Made by a program: the position numbers and the translations under genes. A stretch of DNA of 64,000 nucleotides from Chaetorhynchus papuensis. Lineage: Eukaryota > Chordata > Aves > Passeriformes > Rhipiduridae. This document shows, piece after piece, positions 12,161 through 23,640 of this stretch (positions are counted from its first letter, which is position 1; each line of letters opens with the position of its first letter). The notes under the pieces were generated by a model. The model had not been told where the DNA came from and made no database searches. It worked only from the letters and a program-made list of their open reading frames with translations. Where the stretch lies: assembly GCA_013396525.1 (NCBI GenBank), contig VWYX01000896.1:48718-112717 (forward strand), read 5' to 3'.

Positions 12161-13815
12161 TGTCAAAGCAAATTTCATCATTACACTCCACTTCCTCGTT
12201 GTTTCTGAAAAATGTTGGGCCAACTGATGGCATGATGATTTTTTGCCTTTTCTTTTATACCCTTTTTATGTACCTTTTTATAGCTTTTCGTATTCTTAGT
12301 GGTTTTTTGCCTACATTCTTAGACTTAATTTGTTAAGTTAGGAGACTAAACATCTTAGAAGCTTTGTAGTTAGGGATCAGAATGCCCCAGACCCCAAGGT
12401 CCTCTCCAGAACACATTTTGTAAACTGAGATAGAACCATTCAGGGGAAGGTTCCCTGGGGAGGGGGGCTTCATTCAAGCCTCTCATTGGGGAATCTTTGA
12501 CAGATTTGCTAATTAATAAGATCTATAATGTTATACCCGATCTTTTGTGGGTGCTCATTGCAGTGTGCATGGAGGTGCATTCAACCTGAACGTGGTGCAC
12601 CTAAGGATCCTTAAAATAAATACTGAAATAAAACCCCTTTTTCCCTTCTAACTGTGTTTGATTCCTGATTTTAAGACCAGGAAAAGGCACCACAGCAAGT
12701 CCCAGGAAGATAAAGCCCCCAGAGCAACAAGTTTAATCATGCTCTTCTCTTTCCTTCATCCCTCCTCACCATGTAAAAAAAAAAAAAACAAAAAACACCC
12801 AAACTTACATAACAGTGCAGTTTTAAATGGTTATTTTTCCAGGAGCTCAGTGGTGTCCTAGGCATTGGATGGAGCATGTCGACCTAAAAGCAGCAAAGAA
12901 ATGAAGCACTGGCTCTGAGACACCACTCAAAGCAGTGAATGTACTGAAGGACTGGTGCTCACAGCATCTTTCCTCTCGTGGATCACCTCTAAACTCTGCT
13001 TTTCAGTGCTTTCATTTAACATTCTGATGGAGCTGGTGCAGCTCCCACTCCTGCTGTCCCTCTTGTTTCTACAGCCTCATGGGCAAACTTTACACCCCCT
13101 CATGGATTATTTGGCTAGGCAGGAGTTAAAGGACAGTTGCAATGCCTGGATGGTTATTGCTGTGTCCAGCCAGATGAGCATATGTTGTAGAGATGCATAG
13201 TATTATAATTTAAAAATAGACATCTATTTATGCCAGCTTGAGTTGCCATGGGTAAGTCTAAACTGTGGGTTTTTTTCCTAAACAGTGCTTTGAGTAACAT
13301 GAACTCAACCCCCGCCCCCCCTCCCAAAAAAAAAGCAGAATCCAGCCGTGTTGCACTAAAATATTTGGTTTGTAAATGTGAAGTACTGCTGACAGAAACG
13401 CACGTTGTGGCACAACCAGGCAATGTCCTGCATCTGTCACCCACAAAGGAAACCAACTACACTTTTTATATCAATACAGGTTACCATAGCAACACAGAGC
13501 TTTTATTTTTCCTCAGGTTTATTATGCAGGAGCCAAGGAGCACGTTCAGACACTGCATGCACTCATAACCCCTTAGAAATGCCTGTCGACTGCACTCTCC
13601 AAGGCGCCTCTCATGGACTTGTTAACTGCTAACAACTGCAGCCTGAACTGAACAACTCCAGGAGCAAAAAGCAAACACCCCTCACAACAATAAAACACAT
13701 CCGTCACCCTGGCTTGTACACCCAGCTCAGCAAAAATCCAATATTTTCTTAAACATGAGTAATTCGTATGTCAAATAATTATTATTTTATCAAATTGATT
13801 TAATTATTTCATTTA
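12161..13815. repeat. Tandem segmental duplication, copy B (1,655 bp)
   Basis: This is the second copy of the segment at 10,505-12,159. Its right end runs without a break into an ATTT-rich tract (13,803-13,887), of which copy A contains only the beginning. That is what would be seen if copy A were the truncated end of one contig. Differences from copy A are listed there. Confidence 0.93.
12213..12679 (+). mobile_element. Candidate endogenous-retrovirus solo LTR (copy B)
   Basis: This is the same LTR-like segment as at 10,557-11,023, carried by the duplicated copy, with two substitutions relative to it inside the segment (12,256 and 12,665). If the duplication is an assembly artefact, these are two alleles of one element. 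Confidence 0.45.
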
Positions 13816-15958
13816 TTTATTTCATTTATTTATTATTTCATTATTTAATTATCTCTATTAAGTAAATATAATAATAATTAAATAAAATCCCTGGTTTCAT
13901 TTTTACGGTGTAAACTGAAGGGACAAGCTCCTGTTGCCAGGACCTTTTTGTGCTTCCTTGCTGCCTCTCCAGTGGCAGCAATGGAGCAATCATGAGGAGA
14001 TGTGAAATGTGGAACACCCTTGGTTTACTTCACAGAGGGTTCTGATCTTGCTCCTCGTGACTTGGTTTTACAGCTCAGTGCCACAGCTTCAGTGCAAAAG
14101 CCATAAACAGATTTTTGTCAGCTTCCTCTTGCAGAACTCCCCAAGGAAATGGATACTCCCCAGTATGGATACTCCCCGATGGATACTGGGAAAACATCAG
14201 ACAGAAATTATTAAATACTCTGGAAATACTCTTTTTCTACAAACACATCCATCCTTTTATGACTCATCTCTTTTCACATCACTTTAAGCACCATTTAATT
14301 TCAAAACTGAAAACTTTATAGGCAGCCCCAGGGCATCATAGGCAAGACAAACAGAAAGAAATGATGCTCTGAGATTCTGTTCCCTCTTACCAGGACAGTT
14401 ACGGAGACCCATCCCTAAAATTACAAGCACAATCTATTTAAAGCATCCTTGCATTTGCTCACTCTTTGGTTTCCACCGTGCTGTGGCTGAGTTGAGAAGA
14501 AAGTCTTCAATCTTGTGGCTCTGTGGTGACAGGAGAAAGGCAGCCGAGGATGATCAAATTTAAGTTTTACACAGCTGTACAGCAACACTTTGGGCACTCT
14601 GGAATTAAAGGGGGAGAAAATCAACTCGACTTTGAGTTCCTGCAGTGGACTGTTTTATGGCAGGGATGAAGGATAGTCCGTGGTTTAGGAACTGGCTGCC
14701 CCCTTAGAGGATGAAAGTTCAGCTCCTGAACATTGGCAAGGGGGTTTGTGTTTCCATGAGCAAATTACTCGGGGCAAGGCTGTCCCAAGTAAAAAATGAT
14801 TTCAGCTTCCTCAAGAGGAGCTTGTTCAATTGGAGACAATTTGATGGGTGTTGATTTTCTGGGAAACATGGAGAATCAGCATCCCCAAAAATAAGGTCCC
14901 TTTGTCTCCAGTTTGGGCAGTGCAGATTCCCCCCTCACATTCCTTCATGTTTTCTGAAAAGTGTGGCCAGTCTTCCTGGGGTTAAATTGCTTCTCTGTAT
15001 TGAGAGAAAACTCCTATTCTTTTCCCCATCTTTTCATCTTTCTTTCATTTTTATTTTTTGCCTGCTTAGCTGCAACTCCCATTTAACATGCCTGCATACA
15101 GTGCTTGGTACCGAGCTCTCAATCCCATCCGAGGGATTTGCAAAGTATCCCAGTATCAAAATCTTCCATTTTGCTTGTCCTTTTTAGTGCTTTATTTCGA
15201 AAAATACTGTGCCCAGCTTGGGAATGGGATAGGTGGTATAAGGAACAGAAGAGGAACACCTTGGGTTTTTCTTGCTGTGACAGGCAGAAACAAGCTCTGT
15301 GGTCACTCAGGAAGAGAGTCTGGCATTTCAGGAGGTGTTGGGGGAGTGTCTTTCTCATAACTTACACAGTTCAAGGTTTACCAGAAATAAAGCCATTTGC
15401 CTAGGGGTAATTTACTGCAATCGTTAACATTAGTTCTAATTCAGAGGAGGGAAGGACAGCAGATCTCCCTGCCCATTTCAATTTGTTATCCACGATCCAA
15501 TCTCTCGGACTTTGGTAAAACACTCTGTCTAAACACTCCACAAGCTTTACTGCAGAGCATCAAAACCCCAAAGGTCTTCATCTCCTAACTTTGGATTTCT
15601 GTTCTGAAATGCAGGGCTTTAGAGCAGCTTTGTTTAAGTTATCTGAGTGCAGAGAGCACTTAAATCCAGCCTTGAGCTGACCTTGCTGTACAAACTGTAA
15701 CATTTTTTGGCACCAAAGCCTCAGGCTGCAGCCTGCTCCTCATTGTGCGCTGCATTCCGTCTTTCCAAACGCATCCCCTGAATGCATCCCATGGATATAC
15801 TCAGCCAAACACTGGGAATTTCCAGCTCAAGCACAGATGCTTGGCCAAAAGCTCATTCCCAAGGAGCCATTGCAATGGTTACTTGGGAGCCAATCCCTCA
15901 TCTCAAAAGGAATAGCAACCACAAAATAACCCCCAGGATAAATAATCTATGGGATAAT
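13816..15958. other. Intergenic; ATTT-rich tract and short direct repeats
   Basis: An ATTT/TAAT-rich low-complexity tract continues to about 13,887. A short direct repeat GGATACTCCCC occurs at 14,151 and 14,167, with a partial third copy at 14,181. No exon, RNA gene or recognisable interspersed repeat is seen in the remainder. Confidence 0.5.
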
Positions 15959-16091
15959 CAAGGCCAGGACTGGATGGGGGTTTGAGGAAGCTGGCCTAGT
16001 GGAAGGTTTTCCCCATGGCAGGAGGATTGGAACAAGGCAGTCTTCAAGGTCCTTTCCAACCCAGGACATTCCATGATTTTATGATCCTATG
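15959..16091 (+). mobile_element. CR1 LINE 3' end fragment
   Basis: Plus-strand CR1 tail: AAGGCCAGGACTGGATGGGG, then GGCCTAGTGGAAGG, CCCCATGGCAGGAGGATTGG, AGGTCCTTTCCAACCCAGG and a terminal ATGATTTTATGATCCTATG octamer-like end. It is about 130 bases long and 5'-truncated. Confidence 0.93.
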
Positions 16092-18689
16092 TTAAACTGG
16101 GAGCTCTGTGAATGTGTGAAGTTCTGCCCTGGAAACATGAGAAAAATGTGACTTTCTAATCATCACATGATCATGCTATGCATGCCTGCAGACATCTGCT
16201 TGACCACATCTAGCTGCTTCCTGTGAAAAAAGGGTGAAATTAAAACTTGTTAGCCTCAGGAGATTTTAATATTTCAATGTTTCATTTGTCCCAGAGAATG
16301 AGGCAGCTGAAACAATTCTTCCACTTAACACTGAGGCCACTCAGAGTGAGTATCCAGACTCTCTGTGGCAGTATTTTTGAGAATAAAGTGGTAGTTTGAT
16401 GAAAATAATGGAAATTTCAAATAGAAACGGCATTTTCCATTAGAAAAAAAAAAAATCTAGTGGAAAATTGTAATCCATTCATTCAGGAACTGCTTTTAAT
16501 GTTTGAACTGCCTTGGACAGCGTGTATCTTTATCACAGAATCACAGAATGGTTTGGGTTGGAAGGGACCTCAAAGAACATTTAGTTTCAACCCCTGCCAT
16601 GGGCAAGGACAGCTTTCACTAGACCAGGTTGCTCAGAGCCACATCCAACCTGGCCTAGAACATTCCCAGGGATGGAGCAGCCCCACAGCTTCTCTTTAGG
16701 CACATTCCTGCATCCTTGAATGATTTTTCACCATGTTTTCCATGCACATACCATTCTTGTCTATTTTTTCTTTATTTTTAAGCACCCATTGCCAGCATCT
16801 AGATTCTTCACAGGCTTGCCCTCTGAATATCCCCTTTCAGGTCTCCTGGGCTCCTGATACCATTCAGAGTCCCCTGGGAGCTTCAAAACCCACTCAGGAA
16901 GCCCCGAGCTGTACGGAGAGCAGTGAAATTACAATACTTTCAGGGTGAAAGTGTCATCAGGAGCTCGCTGAGGAAATGGCACTGCTACTCCTCGCTGTGA
17001 TTCCGTCCCCAGCCACCTTCCCTGCCGACGTGGGAAGCTGCTGCCCCTCTCCCAGGAGGAGGCTACTCAGTCATCCCACACCCCACAGCCTGCAATGAAA
17101 CAGGAGGAGAAAAGAGATAAAAAACAGCTTCAGCTATTCGAAACTGAATGTAAGAAATCTTAGGGGGAAAAAATCAACTACGTGTCTTCAGTGAATGGGG
17201 AAAAAAATCTTGCTTTGTTCCTCGTGTGCAAAACAATGCACAGGACACAGCTGTGATCTTAAAACAACCTTCTATTTAAAAAAAAAAATATGTCTCTAAG
17301 CAGAAAGACTTTCTCAAACTGAGCATCTAGCACTACTAAAATCAGGCAAGATATGTGCTTTTGACAGGGGCTTTTTGTAGTTTTCTTCTTCTTGAAGAAT
17401 AAAAGCTTCCTCCCAGAAACATGCAAAGCTAAAATTTTCATTTCCACTTCAGGCATAAAAATGCTCACATCACATCTCAGAAAAAAAACCAAAAAAACCC
17501 CAAAACATTATTAGAGAAAGGGAGATGTAAAAATGTATAGCATATGTTCCTTCCCCTATTTTCTCTTTTTCTTTACATATGTGCCTGTTCATAGATCTGA
17601 TAGTGAATCTTTCTAAAAATTAGATTTTAATAATGTACATATTATCAGGTTATAGAATAAAGTCTAGTTTAGCAGCAATGGCTGCCTGGCACATGCTGGG
17701 GTAAGAAAAATTTGAACTGCAAGGTTTCCAAAAACCTTCCAAGAACTACTGACATGGTGGCACCTTGCCAGGCTGATTTACAGACAAGGCTCATTTTTAT
17801 TTTCCCAAGCTGTCTCCTGCTATCACTCTGGATACCCAGATGTCATACATTTATGAGTCCTGAAGGAGTTTAGAAATAAAGATGGTGAGCTGCTTGCAGA
17901 GATATGTGATCTCTCATTAAAAACAACTTTGGAGGACTGGTGGATAGCTCATGTTTAAAACAATAATTCAGAGGTCAGCAAAAGCATTAGTGTGGGTAAC
18001 CCTGACATCTGTACGTTTGAAAATCCGGTCAAAATGTTGTTTATAAGCAGAGTATCAAGTTGTCTGGTATTGCAGCAGAAGTGAGTTAAACCAAAGGCCT
18101 TTGCAAGGAAAAAGTCAGCTCACTTTTTATCAGAAGATTCAAACTGGAAAAATCAAGTAATTCATAAAAAAACCGCTGGTTGACACTACAGCCACGGGTT
18201 TACCAAAAAATCTTATCCTGGAGCACTCTACCACATTAAAGTCAGAACATTCTGATGACTCAGAAGCACGGTAGGAAACTGAGTAGTGGTTTATTTTCAA
18301 AAGTACTACAAGGCCCTGTGTTAGACTGAACGCTTAATATATTTCCTAATCATCTGAAAGGCAGGTGGGCAGCAGAGTAAGGCTGCTCACTGATGATGGA
18401 AAGTTATGACATGAGAAGTGACAAAGTTCAGTGCCAGAGGGAAACGTTTACTTGCCTAGGTGCAAAAGCCCCAGTTTAAGGACAGGACCTGGTATTAACC
18501 CTGCAGCTGTGGTTAATGATGCAGAAGCATCCCTTTCTTCCCATACCCATCCAAAAGTGAATTAATTTAACAAGCAGATCAGATGATGAAGTACACAGGG
18601 AAAAACAGTATCAGAATTCAGAGTACAGCTTCAGCTACAAAAGTTGTGTAGAATATTGGTTAGGTCATTTTAGAAAAGATGTTGCAGGT
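16092..18689. other. Intergenic, no gene seen (one CR1 inside)
   Basis: Apart from the CR1 fragment at 16,532-16,705 this stretch contains no supported gene. Short A-rich runs occur at 16,444-16,455 and 17,277-17,288. Confidence 0.5.
16532..16705 (-). mobile_element. CR1 LINE 3' end fragment
   Basis: On the plus strand it begins ATCACAGAATCACAGAATGG, then TTTGGGTTGGAAGGGACCTC, CCCTGCCATGGGCAAGGACA, AGACCAGGTTGCTCAGAGCC and CATTCCCAGGGATGGAGCAG. This is the reverse complement of the avian CR1 3' end. It lies only 440 bases from another CR1 in the opposite orientation. Confidence 0.93.
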
Positions 18690-19035
18690 TAAACATGAAA
18701 GATGCTGAGAGAAGGGCAATAAGAATGGCCAATGGGACGGAAAAACCTCTCATTTTAAATGACTTTAAAAGATTGGGACTGTTTCCCTAAAGAAGTTTTA
18801 CAACACTGGATACAATAATAGAAATATTTGAAGTAAGGGGTCATAAGTAAAGGAGCATATGGGAAACTTCTACCTTTTTTTTCCTGTGATTATTCAAAGT
18901 TATGACAATTTATGAAAATGGAAAGCAGAGAACTGAGATTTCATAAAAAAAAAGATATTGGAAAGTTGAATCTGGCAAGGTGGATTGATAGGGACATAAG
19001 TTAAACAAATACTGGAATATTTGATATCAGAGCAA
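18690..19035 (+). mobile_element. Ancient, diverged CR1-like LINE fragment
   Basis: The plus strand resembles the pre-avian CR1 3' region. A segment like AGAAGGGCAATAAGAATGG is followed by GGAAAAACCTCTCA, ATTGGGACTGTTT, then ATAATAGAAATATTTGAAG, and later GATATTGGAAAG. Spacing and order agree with the old CR1 consensus, but substitutions and small indels are many. The boundaries are approximate. Confidence 0.5.
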
Positions 19036-22000
19036 TTTTTGGGGTTTTTTTTTTAAACGGCATTGTAAAAAATGCAAGTACTTCAAAATTTATGGCCATC
19101 TCCAAACTGCAGAGTTACTAAGACAGGAGCCTCCCAGACACTTGTGATCCCTCTAAGATGTTTTCTCCACGTTCTCAAGGATCTGGCTGCAGTTTGATGT
19201 GCTGATTCTGCATGGCAGCCTCTCTGTTCCTAAATTATCTATTGCCATTAGTGAATGAAAACAAACAGACAAAAAAAGCCTCTTCCGAGACACTAAGTGT
19301 CAAATTTAAGCCCAACTTCTAAAATGAGATGGCATCAGCTTTACTCGAGGGATATGGTGAGAGGGATATATACTCAACCAGTTCCTTAACCTTGATAAAG
19401 ATGCTTTTATAAACTTATAATATATATTTAGTTATGGGCACTTATTTTTTGGCTCTGCCAGGTGAGAATGGGATTGGAAATCAGGAGCCAACATGAAATA
19501 TTTGTGGCAGGCATCCAGAAATGCACGGCATAATTGATAGGGAGAGCAGGAAATATTACCCATTTGGGGTTTTTTGTATGAATGCTGGTCCTATATTTCG
19601 CCCTGTTAGGAATTTTGGGACTGGGGTGAGTGATCTCATCAAATCACTCGTTTCCTGACGGATCATGTTCACAAAGGATCGATGGGTGCGAAGGTAGAGA
19701 TGGAGGTACAGAGTGCTAATGTAACTAGAGGAGCAAGGTTCTTCTGGAATTCAGGCCAGGAGCAGTCCAACACAATAAAAATAATATATGCAATGCAGGG
19801 GTATTATAGAACAAAGCCTGTGCTTGGCACTATTTTTGAACCTATTTTTCTGCTAACGTATCTAAATATCTGCCAGCCTGAGTTCTCATACACAGCGTCC
19901 CGAGGCATTAATCTCCCCCATAAAATGCTACACCTTCCCACAGAAGCCAGCAACATAAAAATAAAAGGGAACCTGTGCTCATATTTCACTGTAAAAGTGA
20001 TCCTAAAGGATTGCTGAGTGCAAGGTTTAAACTGTCTAAGTCTGCTGGCTAACCCCCTCTTTGGAGATAAGAGCTGTACTGCAGATATCCCATGAAAATA
20101 AGAGGTGGAAAGAGCACGTGAGCTGAAAACATGACCAGAAGAGTCAGTGCATGATTTTTGGAGTGCTATTGTAGACTTTTGGCTATTGCATGTTCCCATG
20201 CCTCACTGCCATCAACAGAGCCACCACAGTAAAATCTGTCTCTGGCTGCTCACAGAAAGGGCTCTGAGGGTTCTACGAGCAATTTTGAGTGTGCAAAAAA
20301 TTCCATGAGTTCATGATGGGATGGTTGTGCCTACAGTGACACTGTAATAAAACCTAGTGTGGCAGGAGAGTTCAAGAAGCAGGTGCAAAAAACAGTTTTA
20401 CCATTTGAAGCTTTTTCCCTAAGGAACTCTTTTTTCCCCAAGGAGCTCTTTCTTCCCCTCTCTTTCTGACCATCACCCTGCTGTACAGCTTAGCCACTTC
20501 CAGGCCCCATCAGAAATCCCTCCTGGCATACGGGGAATTATCTCAGACACTGCAGGGAGCAAAGAGAGGACTAGTGCTGTGCACAGACTCTCTGTCAGCT
20601 GGGGTCTGCTCCTGCTCAGCATCGACAGCAATGAAGGCATCCTGACTCGTCTGCCTGCTTCCTGATCCTTTTGAGTACTGTGACAAAGAGCAGGAAAGTA
20701 CAAATGATCATAAATTATTCATTCCTGAGGTGGATGAATTTGTCAATACCATATATAAGAGGCTATAAGGCACAGCAGACTTGTTGTCCTTAATTTTACC
20801 GTGCCACACCATCACACTCTGCTAGAGACACCCAGAGACGCAGTAAGACGTGTAAAAATGGAATGGGACTGTGTGACCTGAACAAGACAAAAAGCCACAT
20901 TTGAGTCGTAATTTATATGAGATGATAGATCCTATGGTAGTTTTCCATCAAATAAGTCATTCTTACGCTCCCTGAGAGAATGCTTGTTTTTAGTAGCCTG
21001 TCTGTTCTTCCCATCTCCTTTATTGATGTAGCAGGAAACAGAGAGGAGATTTGCTTGTGACCAGTGTATTTACTGCATATGCAATATGTGCAGGTCATAC
21101 ACAGTGCACAATGTATGGCAAAGCATTTTTCTGTCAAATTTAGCAATGTGAAATTGCTTTTCGAGTTTCTTGCTTCCAACTGCCTCTGGTAGAGATTCAT
21201 GTGTTATTTTCCCAGGATTATTTCTGGGCACAGATAATGATGCTATAAGCATTTGAAAGCTGTCATTTCTGGTTAAATCTCCATGCTGAAAGGGATTATT
21301 GCATATCGGTATCTAGGCAGTTTTTTGTCAGGGTAATTCAGCTGATCAGGGACTGGATATCCTAATTCTGCAAATTGTCACAGTCCCTGGACAAGTCGTT
21401 CTGACTTTACAGCAGGGTGCTCATAGCTAGGGATGCTTGGGTTCAGCAAATTTTTCCTTCCTCTTTTTTTCCCCCCCTTATTTATTTTTTCCATCACAGG
21501 ACCCCTGCACAAGCAACCATTACCTTCAAATCTAAGGGAGTAATTTCACAGGAATTTTCACAGCCAGACCCATTGTGACCAAGGAGACAAAGTGATCTCC
21601 AAAGCTATCATGAGCAGCCATTAGCTTCACAAAAAAAAAAAAAAGAAAAAAAAAAGTGAAATATCTCTTGCCTCTCTCCTTCTCTCAGGAGAAATGGCAG
21701 CTCATTCCCAGTCTGCAGATTTAAGTAACAAGTCTCTAAGCTGCAGATTTGTTTGACCCACAAAGCTGCCCTGCTGAGTAGTGAAACATGGTCCAATGCA
21801 ATAGCAAAACCAGGATGAGTCCATGAGGACTGGTCTCCAAGATTGTTTCAGACAGATATTTAGTGTGACCCTTAAAGTTTGAAGAATCAACAAATATTCA
21901 TTGATTAGAGTTGCCTCTTTATAACATCAGAATGATCAAAGCCACTGACATTTTTTGCAGCCCACTATTTTTTCCTTTAAACATACCAAGGCACTCATAT

Positions 22001-23439
22001 TTCTCCACCAAGTAGAAATGGCTACTTTTTTTTTTATTTTATTTTACCCAAATGGGTAAAAATTCCCCACAGTTATTGCTAAAATTTCTCATATAAAAAT
22101 GAAATTATGCTTCCAAGTGCCTGGGGATTGAACACAATTTTCCAGAGTCATTCAGACAATCCCACTTTCCTCCAAAGCCACGCTTTGAAATCAGCCCCAC
22201 AGCATGCTACGCGACAGTATCCTGGATCTAATTATTTTCCCATTCATCAGAAGGTGCGAAACAAACCTACAATCTCTTTCATTGCTCTTACACTTCTAAT
22301 TATATCTCCAGCTTGCTATCAAAAACACAATTAGGTGAGGTGCAGCAGGTCACAGAGCTCAGCTGGTAATTGCGGCGGGCAGGCGATCTGCCCGCGCTCC
22401 TCTCCCGCTCACATCGGAGCTGTTTTGGGAAATCCACCCGACCCAGGGATGGTTGCTGCTTCCACGGCAGTCTATCCTTTGTTTGCTTTACTCCACATAA
22501 TTTACCACTCCCCTTTGGGAGAGAATTAAACAGATTCCAGTAATAGTTACCTCTGCTGTAGCCTCCACAATTTGTTAGCTAAAAAAAATTACCCCAAATC
22601 TCACTTTCTAAGAACTGGGGAGCTTTAGCAAGTTTGAAGTTAGCTACTTGGATGACTGGTCTCTCTGGAATAGAGACATGGACATGATGCCTGGATTGAA
22701 ATTTAGGCACTTTTAAATTAGTGTCAACTCATTAATCACCTGCATGAACTGTATGTGCATTTTCTGGCCATGTAAGGAATACCAAAAGGGAAGTTAGGGA
22801 GCCACCCGTGCTGTCTGCACCCACACGCTGTGCCAGTACTCCTGCTCAATCCACTGGGATTTCTGGATGAATGGTGGGTTCCAGACCTAGATTCCTTTCC
22901 AGTACACTTTGCAGCTGGAGCTTACCAACTCATGTCAGAAATCACTTGGCCTTTCCTTGAATTTTCACTCTGAACTGAACCCAAACGTGCATTCAACCAC
23001 ACATATTTTCAAATTCCAAACTTTCCAGTTGAGGACTCATATTTTATGAGTAAATTCAAAGCAATATGTACCTTTGATCAGTTCATTAGAGTAAGCAGAA
23101 CAGAGAACCTCAAATGCAAATTAATTCAAACAAGTTTTAACCAACTTAGTAGACATTTTCTTTTTTAATACTGAAACTAAGTTTACTGATGGGCGGGCCA
23201 AGGCAGGGCTACCTAAATTCAGACTGTCTACATGAAAAATCATGTCTTTGTCAGAGGTGAAACCTGGCCTAACATGATGTCTGAACATCTTTAAACCATG
23301 GTGAAAGTCTGGATTCAGGTCTCAAGAGAAACACTACGGGTAGAGAGCAATGATGCAGTTATCACACACCATCCTAGGAGTGAGAGGCATTTCTCAGGCC
23401 ACCTTGTCCCTCTGAGGAAGGTTAATTAGGTTCATATTC
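19036..23439. other. Intergenic, no gene seen
   Basis: Two overlapping open frames on opposite strands (111 codons at 19,682-20,017 and 131 codons at 19,804-20,199) show no recognisable domain and no flanking splice or start context. I regard them as chance. A-rich runs occur at about 21,630-21,656. A CpG-containing inverted repeat (GCGGGCA at 22,375-22,381; TGCCCGC at 22,389-22,395) lies in otherwise ordinary sequence. Confidence 0.5.
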
Positions 23440-23640
23440 ATCACATTGGATGTTTATCCAACCTGTTCTTCAAGAGGCTGAGTGACAAGAACTACATCCC
23501 TCCCCAGAAGACCTATTTCAGTGCTTCCAAAATTTTACTATTGGTAAGCTTTTCTTACTCTCTGTTGTGACTCATTCTTTTTCTAGCTTCATCCCATCAT
23601 TTCTTGTCATAGTGAAATCCTGGGATTTCTGAATTGAGAC
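23440..23640 (-). mobile_element. Ancient, diverged CR1-like LINE fragment
   Basis: The plus strand shows the reverse complement of an old CR1 3' region: TGGATGTTTATCCAACCTGT, then TTCAAGAGGC, a TTTCAGTGCTTCC segment, and further on CATCCCATCATTTCTTGTCA, corresponding to the TGACAAGAAATGATGGG motif on the sense strand. It is clearly more diverged than the avian-age CR1 copies in this window. Confidence 0.6.
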
